The notes under the pieces: generated by a model
The model's input: the letters and a program-made list of their open reading frames with translations, nothing else
The model's database searches: none
What the model was told of the DNA's origin: nothing
Program-made: the position numbers and the translations under genes
From: Macrolepiota albuminosa
Lineage: Eukaryota > Basidiomycota > Agaricomycetes > Agaricales > Agaricaceae
NCBI GenBank assembly: GCA_027475525.1
Contig: JAMWFC010000051.1
Span: 695,205 to 759,204 of the forward strand
Direction: 5' to 3'
DNA: 64,000 bases
Shown: positions 9,459 through 19,989 of the stretch, in pieces
Position numbering within the stretch: the first letter of the stretch is position 1
Layout: each line of letters starts with the position of its first letter

Positions 9459-11094
9459 TCAAGGACTGAACGGGTTACACTGACAAAAAGCTGCCCTCAC
9501 TGCAAAGCTGGCCACGCTTCCAAGAGCAAGCCCGCCAACGAGCGAGAAACTTGCAACGGTGGCTGCAACATCGACATCTTCCCTCCTTCCATTCAGCCGT
9601 GGATTGTGGTCTAGTGATGAAGCAGCGATCATGCATAAGCTTGACACGTATCCATTGGAAAGACCAAACGCGAAGAGAATGAGCATGAACAGGAAATCAG
9701 AACTGATGATAGGAGTCGTTGCGAATTCCAATGCTGGGCGTTGAATATTGCACATCAGAAAGATGGGGATGAACAGGGTTCGCGAAAGAGATAATGTAGT
9801 CAGCCAGCCGGCAGACCATATGAGTAGACTAGGTCTTGTACATATGTAACGGCCGAGGAAATCACCAAGATTGTATACTAGGAAGTGCACTGCGTTGAAA
9901 AGAAGGGGATGGATAGCGGGGTTTGTAGATTGTACCGAGGTTGAGATTGCCGGGAATACTGCCTGTTGATGATAGTTAGCGTAGTGTATCAGGAGTAAAT
10001 TGGCATCATACCAAAGTGACAACGAATACATAACCAACAGCGATTTCAAAACTAATGTTCGCCTTTGTAACTTGCATGATGTGGTGCCAATCCGAAGCAA
10101 AATTTTCCTGTCCAAAAGGTCCGTCTTCTATATTTCCTGTCTCCAAGACGATCTTGTGCTCCAAAGGCGCGACAAGAGTCTTGTAAATAGCCTTTGAAGC
10201 AAGATTGTTATGCGCGAAGCCACTTATGAGAAGGAAAAGAGTTGAAAAGGCAAAAAAAACGCGGGCAGAGTCTGTTTCTGCGTCCCCACTGACAGCATTG
10301 GCTGTGATCTGTTCCGCTGAGGATTTCCAGATGAAGAGAGCAGAGCTCATGACCTGAACACCACTGACTACCACGGCAACGGCAGCTTGTCCTGACATCA
10401 TGGATTGCAGGGCCTGAGGGCCAAAGAGAGAGGCAACAGCAACAACAGAAGTCTGTAGGTATGATCCAAGTGCCGCCTGAGCGGCTCCGATGAAGAGAGT
10501 TAGAACCATGAAGAAGCCGGCGGGGAGACGAAGGAAGGTGCTGATGGTCAGAAGGAGGCAGAGGATTGATAGCCATATGATGCATTGTCGTATTTGTCGA
10601 GAAGGAGAAGTCTACACCATGAACTGTAAACTTGATCACACATAAAAAACTTTTCACTAACTCGTCTCGACACAGCTGTAGCATGTCCCAAGAACAAGAA
10701 GTTGGCAACCGTAAAGGTAACTGAAAGATAAGAGCTAAATACTCCCCTCAGAGGGGAACCGTTTAGTCGAGAAAGAAAATATGGCGTTGCTGTAATCATA
10801 ACTACAGTATATCGCATCAAACGCATGGATTAGAACATGGAGTAGCAATGCTATTGATTGCAACGCACCATTCCATGGTAAAAGGACACAGCAGCCCAAG
10901 ATGAAGTGTATCCACCAGACCTGTGTATCAACTATTGCAGCTGGTGGATGTGATGGAGCAAAATAACCGTCTGCCTCCGTCGTTCCATCAGCTTCAAGTT
11001 CAAGAATGTCCGGAGGACTTTGATGATCATCTTCAGGCGCGAGAGCCTGGGGTATCGCATGATAGAGTGCCTCTGGTGACCTCGAAGGAGACAT
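9459..11094 (-). CDS. Equilibrative nucleoside transporter family (ENT/SLC29, Fun26-like)
   Basis: Starts at ATG 11094 (MSPSRSPEALYHAIPQ) with a hydrophilic N-terminus, then a first membrane segment with WWIHFILGCCVLLPWNG; the LLPWN motif is typical of ENT proteins. Further exons give many hydrophobic segments (SSYLSVTFTVANFLFLGHA, LTLFIGAAQAALGSYLQTS, FAFSTLFLLISGFA, FEIAVGYVFVVTLV). The last exon encodes FLVYNLGDFLGRY and GLSNGYVSSLCMI, both ENT-like, and ends NPFSP. ENT proteins move nucleosides or nucleobases down their gradients, in yeast at the vacuole (Fun26). Several short introns interrupt the gene; I have not fixed every junction. Confidence 0.8.
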
Positions 11095-12657
11095 GATGTT
11101 GGTGGTGAAAGCTGAGAAGACAAGACGTTTTATGTGACACTGTTGGCAGTTTCCCAAAACATTACAGATATAGACAATTGCAAGCCAAAATCGAACCAAA
11201 TAACTACCTTTTGTAACTGTAAGGATGCTCAGGAATCTCCGCAAATTATGAACGTGCGACAGCACTCTTTCTTCCATGACGGATGTGCAAAGTCAATCTG
11301 AAATACAATTTCCCGAACATCAAGGGCGTTGGCAATATGAATGTACAGTAGACTATATCAGAATGCATGATGTCATCATATAATGCATAAATCCAACAAG
11401 CTATACCATGTGCTTGGGACACTTATTGGGGCTTTGTCCCCAATCTCCCCCAACTCAAGGCTAAAATCCAGCCAAACCTCACCTTGTTTCAATAATAATG
11501 AAATGCTTAGATCCAGTCCTAGCCTCACATCATCTGGTTAGGGTCTTGTTTTGAGTAATGAAAAGCTGAAACAGCCCCAACCTCACTTTGTTTAGTTGAA
11601 GCCTTGCCAACTCAAGAATTGAACCTTACTTTGTTCAGCCCTGGCTTAGTTTTGTCAATTCAAAGCTTAAATTAGCTCAAACATCACTTTATTTGATTAG
11701 GGCTTAAGGCTTAAATCCAGCCCAATGTAAGGACGACCTTTATAACAAGACACAATCATATGGTAGACTTGTTGAAACACATAGATATTTCAAATGTTGC
11801 TGCCCACATGCAAGTCATTATTCTGATGGTTGTATATGTCCAATCCAGCCCTTTTTTTCCATACTATTTGGGTCCTTGATCATGTCTTGAACAAGTCTGA
11901 GAAGATCTATAAGCTCTGCTGAGCCAGTTTGGAGGAGTTCATGATGAGCATCTAGTGGTTTCTTCCAAGAGAGCATAACCTGAGTCCAAGATTGAGCCAG
12001 AATCTACAGAGAGCCCCAGAAGACTTAGTGGTTCACAAAATGATTTGTTCTAACTTTCTCTGCACTTTTCTCTGAATTTTTATCATATGATATATTGGAC
12101 GCCTCTGATGTGTTGAAAACATGTCAAAAATGCCCATGTTTTCAACATCAACCTAGTCCTCATGGCAAGAACAGATTTTTTTGTGATGTTGGTTTAAAAC
12201 AGTCTCCTCGCGGTCAGCTTTTTGGAGTCCTTGAATCAAATGATCTTTCCCAAACCACTATGATATTACAATTGATCTTGGTCCCAACAATTCATCATCA
12301 ATACTTTTCCATATCCGTAGCAGGCTTGCGGGGCTTGCCACACTGATTTTAGTTCTACAAGTCCGTTATCTCCACGTTTACGCACAAAAATGATCTGTTT
12401 GGATTTGGTCCTCGTGATGTGTCGCGATCACACCTGTCTGATGACACAACACGACTGATACATCGTACATAAATAAAAAGCCCCTCGAGCTCGGCATACG
12501 CGTCAAGTCCCTCACATTGAAGGATTAGCGGAAACCAATTTCAACGAGACATGTACTGCCATGCGAGACGCGTATATAGTTTACTTTGGGTGTGCCTTGT
12601 TTCGGAGACCTGGTTGACGCGTTTATGACGGGTTCATGACAACGGGTTCATGACAAT
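11095..12657. other. Gene-poor tract
   Basis: About 1.5 kb without a defensible gene. It contains a decayed repeat field (11440-11725) and AT-rich sequence. An 83-codon frame near 12095 shows no recognisable domain. The last 30 bp before the N gap repeat the 14-bp unit ACGGGTTCATGACA twice. Confidence 0.6.
11440..11725. repeat. Diverged tandem repeats (CCTCACTTTGTTT / AATCCAGCCC units)
   Basis: Phrases such as AAATCCAGCC, CCTCACCTTGTTTC, CCAACCTCACTTTGTTTAG, CCTTACTTTGTTCAGCCC and CATCACTTTATTTGATTAGGGCTT recur with irregular spacing. This points to an old minisatellite-like array or repeat relic, now strongly diverged. Confidence 0.55.
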
Positions 12658-12757
12658 NNNNNNNNNNNNNNNNNNNNNNNNNNNNNNNNNNNNNNNNNNN
12701 NNNNNNNNNNNNNNNNNNNNNNNNNNNNNNNNNNNNNNNNNNNNNNNNNNNNNNNNN
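12658..12757. other. Assembly gap of exactly 100 N
   Basis: The round number indicates a scaffold gap of unknown true size. It removes the 3' end of the minus-strand gene to its right. Confidence 0.97.
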
Positions 12758-13804
12758 ACAGGTTGTACAGCTGGGGTTTCCTCAACTGTGGTATGAGGTT
12801 CTTCAACGGTCGATGGGATGTCCTCTATCTTATTTGTGTTGTCTTCAACGGCAGAAAGCACATCCTCGTTCACCTTGACGGCGTTTATACGGTCTCCGGG
12901 AGGAGCAATGACAAGCTCCACGGCAGGGGTGGAAACCGTATGACCCTCAGCTGCATTGGCAGGAACAACGGGCACAGAAATGTCAGATGCTACCTTTTTA
13001 GGAAGCTCTGTAGTCAGAACAGCTTTGGGGTCCTCGGAAGCAACGGGATTTTCAGTTACATGGTGTTGGGATGAAGGTACTTCAGCAGGAACAGAAAAAA
13101 GAGGCACACCATCAGACATAGAGCTACCTGTACGATCAGGCTCAGTCCCGGCGGCCACGGCGGACTGGAGAGGTGTCGGGATGGCAATCTGCACATGGGT
13201 GAGTGCGCACATGGGCGAAGCAAATATATGATTACCTGTTCTGAGTTAACAGGATCAATACCGACGACGTTGTTCACTGCAGCACCGAAGCCAGAAGCGG
13301 CATAACCAAGCGCAGATGAGGTACCCTCGCGTGCAATGACAGTATCTGCGAGATGCGCAACCGTATGAGACAAGTTCCCGGCAGTATTGTCCGGCGCCTC
13401 TGCAGGCACAGGCTGACCACTACCATTTGATTCACTTTCGGGCTGCGACGGTGCGATGTACATGTTATTGATGTTCCCGTCTTGGTCGGCTTCGGTAGGC
13501 TCTTTGGGGTGTATACTCCAAATACCGTCCACGATGTACTTGTACGTGATTTTGGAGCCCCAGGGAACGTATACGAAGCCTGTGAATCCAGCTGGACCCT
13601 TGGTAAGGTGGCAAGTGCGTGCCCACTGGAATTGAACGTGAGCTTGTAGGACGGCAGAAGCATTGGTGATCGTACGTCGTTGAAGGAACCACAGACGATG
13701 ACTTCAGTCGGCTCAGAATGAGGCCTGAAGGCTGTGATGGGTGACGGTAACCAAAGAACGGAGGATACTCACCATTCGAAGAAGACCTTGTGCTCGTCGA
13801 TCAT
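12758..13804 (-). CDS. CBM48/AMPK glycogen-binding-domain protein (Mdg1/Crp1-like), 3' end lost in gap
   Basis: Starts at ATG 13804 (MIDEHKVFFEW). After an intron follows PHSEPTEVIVCGSFND, then a 50-nt intron, then WARTCHLTKGPAGFTG, VPWGSKITYKYIVDG and a DQDGNINNMYIAP segment. This is the canonical AMPK1-CBM/CBM48 module: an early-set Ig-like fold with GSFNDW and YKYIVDG signatures, which binds alpha-glucans or, in Mdg1/Crp1 proteins, mediates signalling or cruciform DNA binding. The rest is a low-complexity Pro/Val/Glu/Thr-rich tail over at least two exons, split by an intron after DPVNSEQ. The tail runs into the 100-N gap, so the true C-terminus is not visible. It is divergent from the methyltransferase gene with only 94 bp between start codons. 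Confidence 0.85.
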
Positions 13805-13898
13805 GGTGGCAAGGGTAACTAGATGTAGTGATCTATTTACAACGTTCCACATTTCTCGTAAGTAGGACATTCGACCCTGCATATCAAATCTAATCTTT

Positions 13899-14931
13899 AT
13901 GTCAACCTTCCACGATGACCTTGAGCTTGATGAAGCACTTGACGAAATCGACCCCCTTCGACATCTAATGCACCAGTCAGACGACGATGACGACGAGCCA
14001 GAAGTATTGGTACCAAAACAATTGCGTTCCGTCCAAGGGGAAACCCTGCACCTGTCCTTCACTGGCACACAATATCCCCAGATACCAATCGAGATTTCTC
14101 TAGCAGTAGATGCGTCTCCAGGTTGCGGTGGTATCGCCTGGCCCGCAGGAGAGGTGTGCTTTTTTCATTTTGCAAATATGTATCTGATGAAAGAAAGGTC
14201 TTATCTAGTTATCTTGCCAAACGCGGTCCCGAATTTGTACATGGCCGCAACATCCTCGAGCTGGGGAGTGGCACTGGTCTCGTTGGTCTTGTTGCCGCGA
14301 AACTTCAGCTTCAAAAGACGACACCTGCTCGTGCCACAACTCCAACTGTATGGATTACGGATCAAGCGTGCGTCCGTGCTTGGCGCACTTCCACCCACTT
14401 GACCAATGATGACCGTATCTATACCCAAATACAGTCCGCTTCTCGAAATCATGCACAGAAACGTGAAATTCAACGATCTGGGCTCGGCCGTCGCTGTGAC
14501 TGAGCTCAACTGGTAAGTATCGTCTCCATCTTCAATTCCATCTAAGTGACTCTGGCTCCAAGGGGAGTACCCCTCCCTTCATCCCTCCCCATGCCCGATC
14601 TTGTCCTCGCAGCTGATTGTGTGTATTATGAGCCTGCGTTTCCTCTACTCGTGCAGACTTTGTGCGATCTCGTCGACGTGAATACTAGTGATAGAGAGCC
14701 TGAGGTTCTTTTCTGCTACAAGAAACGGAGAAAAGCAGACAAACGTTTCTTTGGAATGCTTGGGAAAGCGTTTACTTGGAATGAGGTAGGCATGCACATG
14801 CTATTTTATTGGTTTGTATACATGTTATCGTCTAGGTAATGGATGATCCAGACAGAGTCGCGTATAACCGAGAGGCAATAACACTCTTGCGGCTCTCAAG
14901 GCGAAAGTTGTCCAGTATACAGACAAGATAA
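13899..14931 (+). CDS. Protein (lysine) methyltransferase, METTL21/Methyltransf_16 family
   Basis: Five exons fit in phase: 13899-14153, 14198-14367, 14435-14512, 14563-14789 and about 14837-14931 (TAA). Signatures in order are a WPAGE strand with an upstream GCGGIAW turn, the SAM-binding motif I LELGSGTGLVGLVAAK, the acidic strand VWITDQAPLLE, NVKFND before TELNW, the motif DLVLAADCVYY (the DxxY type of class I lysine methyltransferases), and EVLFCYKKRRKADKRFF. Members methylate lysines of translation elongation factors, VCP or chaperones; the substrate cannot be told from sequence. The acidic N-terminus (DDDDDEPE) is an extension. The stop codon falls at the start of a 77-bp duplication. 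Confidence 0.88.
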
Positions 14932-15079
14932 GAAGTCTACCTACAAAAAATCTTCTTGCGATTACGATTACTTCAACTATTAATCATTTTCGTAACAGTT
15001 TTAGATAAGAAGTCTACCTACAAAAAATCTTCTTGCGATTACGATTACTTCAACTATTAATCATTTTCGTAACAGTTTT
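14926..15079. repeat. Exact 77-bp tandem duplication after the methyltransferase stop
   Basis: Copies are 14926-15002 and 15003-15079. The first includes the end of the methyltransferase frame and its TAA; the second is 3' flank. Confidence 0.95.
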
Positions 15080-15152
15080 TGGTCTCCTCGGATTTATTTT
15101 GCAATTAGACTTGTTTTGTAACTTATCAGTGACATCCCGAGCATGTCCCTGT

Positions 15153-16742
15153 CTAGATTCGGGTCTCCGCTGTAGCCGTCGAGCCTCGTTTGACCCTGGC
15201 CAGACTCTGTCGCCATATACGAGCCGCATGTCCAGGAGTTCTCAGAGTTATCAACACATGCAACATCGCACTCAATAGCATTACACTACCAGCCTGGTGG
15301 GCAGCAGCAAGCGGTATTGGGACAAGGTACAACAGCGTTGAAATCCCCAGGAGCACCTGAACGTTCGCCATTGCAAATGCTGCGGTCATGGCTTTGCGCG
15401 TCAAAGGGGGAAGAGTGGCACGAAGAGCCGGACGATACGAAGAAGCCCACAGGAGCAACGTGGAAATGTATGTTGTCGTGGCCTAGAGTATGGCATGAAC
15501 AAAGGAAAGATGAGAGAGTCAAAGAAACACACAAGGACACGGTGATCAAATTGGACAGTAGTAGGATTCTCAAAAATGTTGCGCCACCATAAATCGAATT
15601 TGTCTGCGTTTTTGGCGTATGATAAGGAGAATAGCTCGTCAGTGGGAGGAACAAGACGTCCGCCCATTAACGGAAACTCGTTGTATACCAACCCAGCATC
15701 AAGACCCGCAACAAATGCACCTAGAACCCAGAACAATAAATACAAAAACCTAGGCCTTGCAGACGACCGTACCTGAAAGTGCGGTTAAGAATACAAGTCC
15801 TGTGAGCGCCCACGCTTGTCTCTTGAACATTCTCACTTGAGGTTTTGCTAGCACACGCGCAGCGCTTCGAATAGAGAATCCACTCCATTTGCCTCCTCTT
15901 GACATTTTCCAGTCCTTAATAACCGCTAAACCTGTCCCAAACATGCCTGCATATAGAGCCAAGGCCATACCGAGGTGGGCAGCGAGGCGGTATTGCGACA
16001 CACGCGGAACGGCACCAGGCTCCTCCATTAGAGCCTCGTCGAGACCTGACTGCACCATGTACCATCCAAGAGCGCCCTGCGCACCAATCAGCGTGCCCAA
16101 GCCGAAGAGCTGTGCGAATTGAGTGCGAGATATCTTGCGTCGAAGGCCGAAGTAGACGAGCGGTCCAACGAAGGCAACACCAAGAAGCCGTCCGAGCAGG
16201 CGATGACTCCATTCCATGAAAAAGATGAATTTGAAATCAGAGAGCGTAGCACCCGAGTTCAGCCTAGTTAAGGTTGAGAGATAATCTTACAATGGGGTGA
16301 ATGAGACGTACATTTTGAACTCTGGAGTTGTTTTGTATTTATCAAATTCTGCCTCCCACTCAGACTCAGAGAGAGGGGGGAGCACACCGGTTATAGGACG
16401 CCACTCCGTGATACTGAGGCCTGATTCAGTGAGACGGGTGACACCACCGACAACGACAATGGCAAACACCAAGGTGGAAGATACCATAAGCCATATTCCG
16501 ACAGAACGGGGAGCGAGAACAGGAAGATTTGTCGCCGGAGATGTTGAATTGGCATTTTGTTTTAAAGTTGTCGAACTAAATGCCCTGAAAGACCTCGAGG
16601 CAGCGAGGAGAGATTGTAAGTGAGAGGGAGAACGTCGACAAGGAGTGGGGAGGACTGGTCTAGCAATTGACCGGAGACCAGACTGTCGAACACTTAGCTG
16701 AGATATACGCGAGCATGCTGACTGTCTGAACAGACCCCACAT
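15153..16742 (-). CDS. COX15: COX15, heme A synthase (mitochondrial inner membrane)
   Basis: Oxidises the methyl group of heme O to a formyl group to make heme A for cytochrome c oxidase. The start is ATG 16742 ([12 protein letters not shown]), giving an Arg/Ser-rich mitochondrial presequence ([11 protein letters not shown]). Conserved blocks follow: [17 protein letters not shown], then across a 48-nt intron the join [74 protein letters not shown] and FDHRVL. Heme-ligand histidines are visible in MEWSHR, AAHLG, FDHRV and AAHQAG. Three introns are GT-AG and phase-consistent. The C-terminus ends with a short Arg/Thr tail. It is divergent from BOLA3, 154 bp apart. Confidence 0.93.
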
Positions 16743-16896
16743 AATATGCCTAGGGCAGAGAGCACGTCGCGTAGTAGAACGACCAATATGATTCTGAGTT
16801 TTCAAAGGAAGACCTCAGTTTTATTTTTCTCGATTTGGAACGGCTGACAAACGTTCCTTTCTCTCTTTGACCTCCTTGACCATTCTATGTTAGGCC

Positions 16897-17316
16897 ATGC
16901 TCGCCCTTCCACTAATACGCGGACTATTTCCAACAGTTGCTCGACGTACCTTTTCTGCGAGCGCTCTACGACTCAATGCTTCCTCCAATGAACAACTAGA
17001 TGGTGAACGACTGATTGAAGCGAAGCTGGTAGAGACGTTTTCCCCGTGTCAAGTGAAAGTACAGGACGTTTCAGGTGCGCAGTTTCTCATCTCCCAGTCT
17101 TGTATCATGCCTATGGACCCACGTTATACAGGAGGATGTGGCACATTTTACGCAATAAATATATCCAGTCCAGCGTTTGCTGGTCTCTCTATCGTTAAAC
17201 AACATCGGCTTGTCACCGAAGCACTCAAACAAGAGGTACCGGGTATGCACGGTCTACAGGTAATCTATGACTTCAACGAGGAAAACATGCGTGACATATT
17301 GACTCCTATAGATTAA
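16897..17316 (+). CDS. BOLA3: BolA3-type mitochondrial Fe-S cluster assembly factor
   Basis: With the 57-nt intron removed the protein is about 120 residues. It has a mitochondrial presequence (RGLFPTVARRTFSASALRL), then GERLIEAKLVETFSPC and VQDVSG-GCGTFYAINISS, and finally FAGLSIVKQHRLVTEAL and VPGMHGLQV. Removing the intron restores the family signature SGGCG, and the conserved Cys and C-terminal His are present. BOLA3 works with the glutaredoxin GLRX5 and NFU1 to deliver 4Fe-4S clusters to lipoate-dependent enzymes. The intron length is a multiple of three and it has no stop, so retention would insert 19 residues in the domain. It shares a short promoter region with COX15. Confidence 0.9.
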   Translation: MLALPLIRGLFPTVARRTFSASALRLNASSNEQLDGERLIEAKLVETFSPCQVKVQDVSGAQFLISQSCIMPMDPRYTGGCGTFYAINISSPAFAGLSIVKQHRLVTEALKQEVPGMHGLQVIYDFNEENMRDILTPID

Positions 17317-17930
17317 AACTAGTGTCCAATGACAACGTTTATAATAAAACATCCAATACCGTCTTCTAGGTTCAGAAATTCTAGTTTCCCGTTTTATATA
17401 AAGGTGTTTTTGTAGGTTCATTTATCATCAAGCTCCATAGCTTTATCGGGACCTGAGAAGAAAAACAGGATAAATGAATAGCAATTCCTAAAGACGAACT
17501 TCACTCATTGCTCAACGTTGTATCTTAGAACACACAGTAATGTAGTGCATAACATCACTTGATACCTTAGGCAGGCAGATCTTCTGGTTGGGTTTCTGCA
17601 ACGCAACTCCACATGGAGTCAGCTAATATCCGACGGAGTATCAAAGTAACACACGGCTGTCCCAATGATTGTCAATTGTGACACCCTTCGTTATAATCCA
17701 TAGTCATGTCCATTCCGTAATTTACCTCACAGTAACTCTATTGAACAGTTAAATATATAGTACAACTCCATCTTTGAAAAACATGCGGAATTAATTTATT
17801 ACAAAGGTGTCCCAACGAGCCGTCATTTAATATTTATCCACTAGCAAACCCGGAGAGGCGTGAGTATGTGCGGAGTTGACACGCTCTAGTATTTCAGCTC
17901 CGACCGACGCGTCAACTTCTTTTCCTATCC
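17317..17930. other. Intergenic, 614 bp
   Basis: 3' flank of BOLA3 and promoter of the dUTPase gene. AT-rich; no gene, repeat or clear element seen. Confidence 0.6.
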
Positions 17931-18647
17931 ATGTCAGACGATACACCACAGCTTAAGAAGAGGAAAATGTCTCCCGAAGAGTCTCTTGCACCGACTTCCA
18001 ACCTACTTATCAAGCGTCACTCTGAAAAAGCAAGGGTCCCGACACGTGGTTCTCCACTGGCAGCCGGCTACGATCTCTACAGGTACGCTCGCTATTTCGA
18101 CGCGTTATTATACAATCCTGATTGCCCCAAAGTGCCGAAGACAAAGTCATTCCTGCACATGGGAAAGCACTTGTTGACACGCAGATTTCCATTGCTGTGC
18201 CAGCTGGTACATATGGTCGTGTTGCACCGCGAAGCGGACTTGGTTCGTCTGTCCAATTTCCATCTTTTTTCGTAGTCCTTAGAATTTTCTAGCTTCTAAA
18301 TTCATGATCGATACTGGCGCTGGTGTCATAGATGCTGACTATCGAGGCATCGTGTTCGTGTTGTTATTCAACCTTTCAGACAAAGATTTTGAAGGTAATT
18401 CAACATGACCTGATTTACTATTTGCACCCTAATTATATTGGGCAGTTAAAGAGGGCGATCGCATAGCACAGCTCATTATTGAGAAAATCTACACACCAGA
18501 GATTCTCGAAGTCAAGGTGAAAATCTATTTATATGAGTAACTTACTGCTCAATACGGTATGATCAGGATCTCGACGAGACTCTCAGAGGATCAGGTGGCT
18601 TCGGCTCTACAGGCGGTCATAACAGTCTAGATGCTCCCTCTTCATGA
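17931..18647 (+). CDS. DUT1: dUTP diphosphatase (dUTPase)
   Basis: Hydrolyses dUTP to dUMP and pyrophosphate, keeping uracil out of DNA. Exon 1 (17931-18082) encodes a Lys/Arg-rich nuclear-type N-terminus (KKRKMSPEE), then [22 protein letters not shown], which covers motif 1. Exon 2 gives the strand [19 protein letters not shown] and GRVAPRSGL (motif 2). Exon 3 gives [15 protein letters not shown] (motif 3), later exons give [14 protein letters not shown] (motif 4), and the last exon has [10 protein letters not shown] (motif 5, the phosphate-closing arm). All five trimeric-dUTPase motifs are intact. Four short introns interrupt the gene. Stop is TGA at 18645-18647. Confidence 0.93.
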
Positions 18648-18827
18648 ATGAGAACCCATGACGATCGGGACGCCTGTTTGCCATATATCTTATCTACTAA
18701 AGCCTTCCCACTCTGTATGAACATCACTAGATAATTAAGCATAAGAATGTGAGAAAGAAAGATTGTGAGACCGACGCACTAAATTGCAAACAATCGAGTT
18801 ACGAACTATTAGAGACCGATGTCCAAT

Positions 18828-19295
18828 CTAAAGCCTCCTTTTGTCCGAATCAACAACGTAGAAACCATCCAAAGTGCGCATTGCATTTTGTAAGAGTGAA
18901 CGGCCGGACGGTTCATCCTCAAATGGTATCGCCTGCTGGTCAGGAAGTTCAAAGGTTGTCGGATTAACACCTTGAGTATCAACTAATTTCACCGCCTCAA
19001 CGAGTCGTATGAGCTCCTCCATCTCTCCTTTTAACTTTTCTTGCTCAAATGATCCTTCTTCTGGAGGTTTAAGGGCAGAGAGTTCATGAAGTCGTGTCAA
19101 GTTTGCGGACGAAAGTGTCGGCTTCGGATTAGAAGAAAGCAGTTCATGAACCGACCATGTCGGCTTGAGTGGAATGCCATACTCGTCCGTTTCGTGCTTG
19201 ACACTGAAGAGCCTCCTACGCAGACGAAGCACAGTATAGCTCGGTGTATAAAGTGGTAGCAGTGATTGTCGGGAACATCGGCGGACAATCCACAT
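18828..19295 (-). CDS. Mitochondrial glutamyl-tRNA(Gln) amidotransferase subunit C (GatC-like)
   Basis: 155 residues from ATG 19295; an upstream in-frame GTG is not used as a start in a eukaryote. An Arg-rich presequence (MWIVRRCSRQSLLPL) precedes a linker with PTWSVHELLSS. The GatC core follows: LTRLHELSALKPPEEG, EMEELIRLVEAVKLVDTQGV and NPTTFELP, including the family signature VDTxGVxP. GatC stabilises the GatA-GatB complex that converts Glu-tRNA(Gln) to Gln-tRNA(Gln) in mitochondria. No intron. Only 55 bp separate its ATG from that of the divergent mS34 gene. Confidence 0.85.
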   Translation of the reverse strand: MWIVRRCSRQSLLPLYTPSYTVLRLRRRLFSVKHETDEYGIPLKPTWSVHELLSSNPKPTLSSANLTRLHELSALKPPEEGSFEQEKLKGEMEELIRLVEAVKLVDTQGVNPTTFELPDQQAIPFEDEPSGRSLLQNAMRTLDGFYVVDSDKRRL

Positions 19296-19350
19296 TGGAG
19301 TCGACACCAGAGTGGCTGAGTTCTAAATTTTCTGTTCTCTTTTGCTCATC

Positions 19351-19784
19351 ATGTTATGGACACCTGTCCGGTCGAACGTCCTCCATTCAATAAAGCAATT
19401 GCTACCGCGTGAACTTCCCCCTTCGCTCGTTAAACGGCCTGGAAATTTATACGAAGTCCTCTCACGAACTTCAGATGGCGGTGTCGGCAGGTTTGTCCAC
19501 CAGACGCGGTGGGGTATGAAACAAATTGAGGGGAGCTATTGGCTGGTCACACGGTCCAAGTTCAAATGTGAGGGGAAGCACGGGAAGGCTTGGGGACTCC
19601 TCTACTGGAAAAGTATGTTCTCGATGCAAGCTTTAAACATCGTACTTTTGACTAAATATACCATTGTCAAGACAAACTTGTCAGCCCTAGAGAACAGCGA
19701 ATTAGTGGCTCTCTGAAATACACTTGGGATGAAGGTCCTTCGGTTGTGAAGAAAGGTGTTTTCTTCGCTTCTGGTTTTTGCTAA
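19351..19784 (+). CDS. Mitochondrial small-subunit ribosomal protein mS34
   Basis: Start ATG 19351 (MLWTPVRSNVLHS). The core LYEVLSRTSDGGVGRFVHQ, GSYWLVTRSKFK and GKAWGLLYWK resembles the MRPS34 domain. A GTATGT intron then leads to an exon encoding KLVSPREQRISGSLKYTW and DEGPSVVKKG. The end is either TAA at 19782-19784 or, if a further GTGTTT intron is used, a shorter tail a few codons on. mS34 is a component of the mitoribosomal small subunit. Its head-to-head partner GatC also serves mitochondrial translation. Confidence 0.75.
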
Positions 19785-19989
19785 CAACTAATAGTCATGC
19801 CGTAGCATAAGCCAGGTATCCACCTAGACATCAGACGACACAAAACCTGCCAATCGAGTCAGATACGACGAACGAAGCAAGATATGCCCTTCCTTTGGGA
19901 GGTGGGACAATTGCGAAGTAGCTGGTACAAGCCATTGAAGTACACTAGATCAAACTCCATGCTCGTTGTTCTACATACTAATTACAGGT

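Noticed and set aside
12095..12346. 83-codon plus frame in the repeat tract
   Set aside because: No recognisable domain, no promoter or splice context; could be a transposon relic but I cannot show it.
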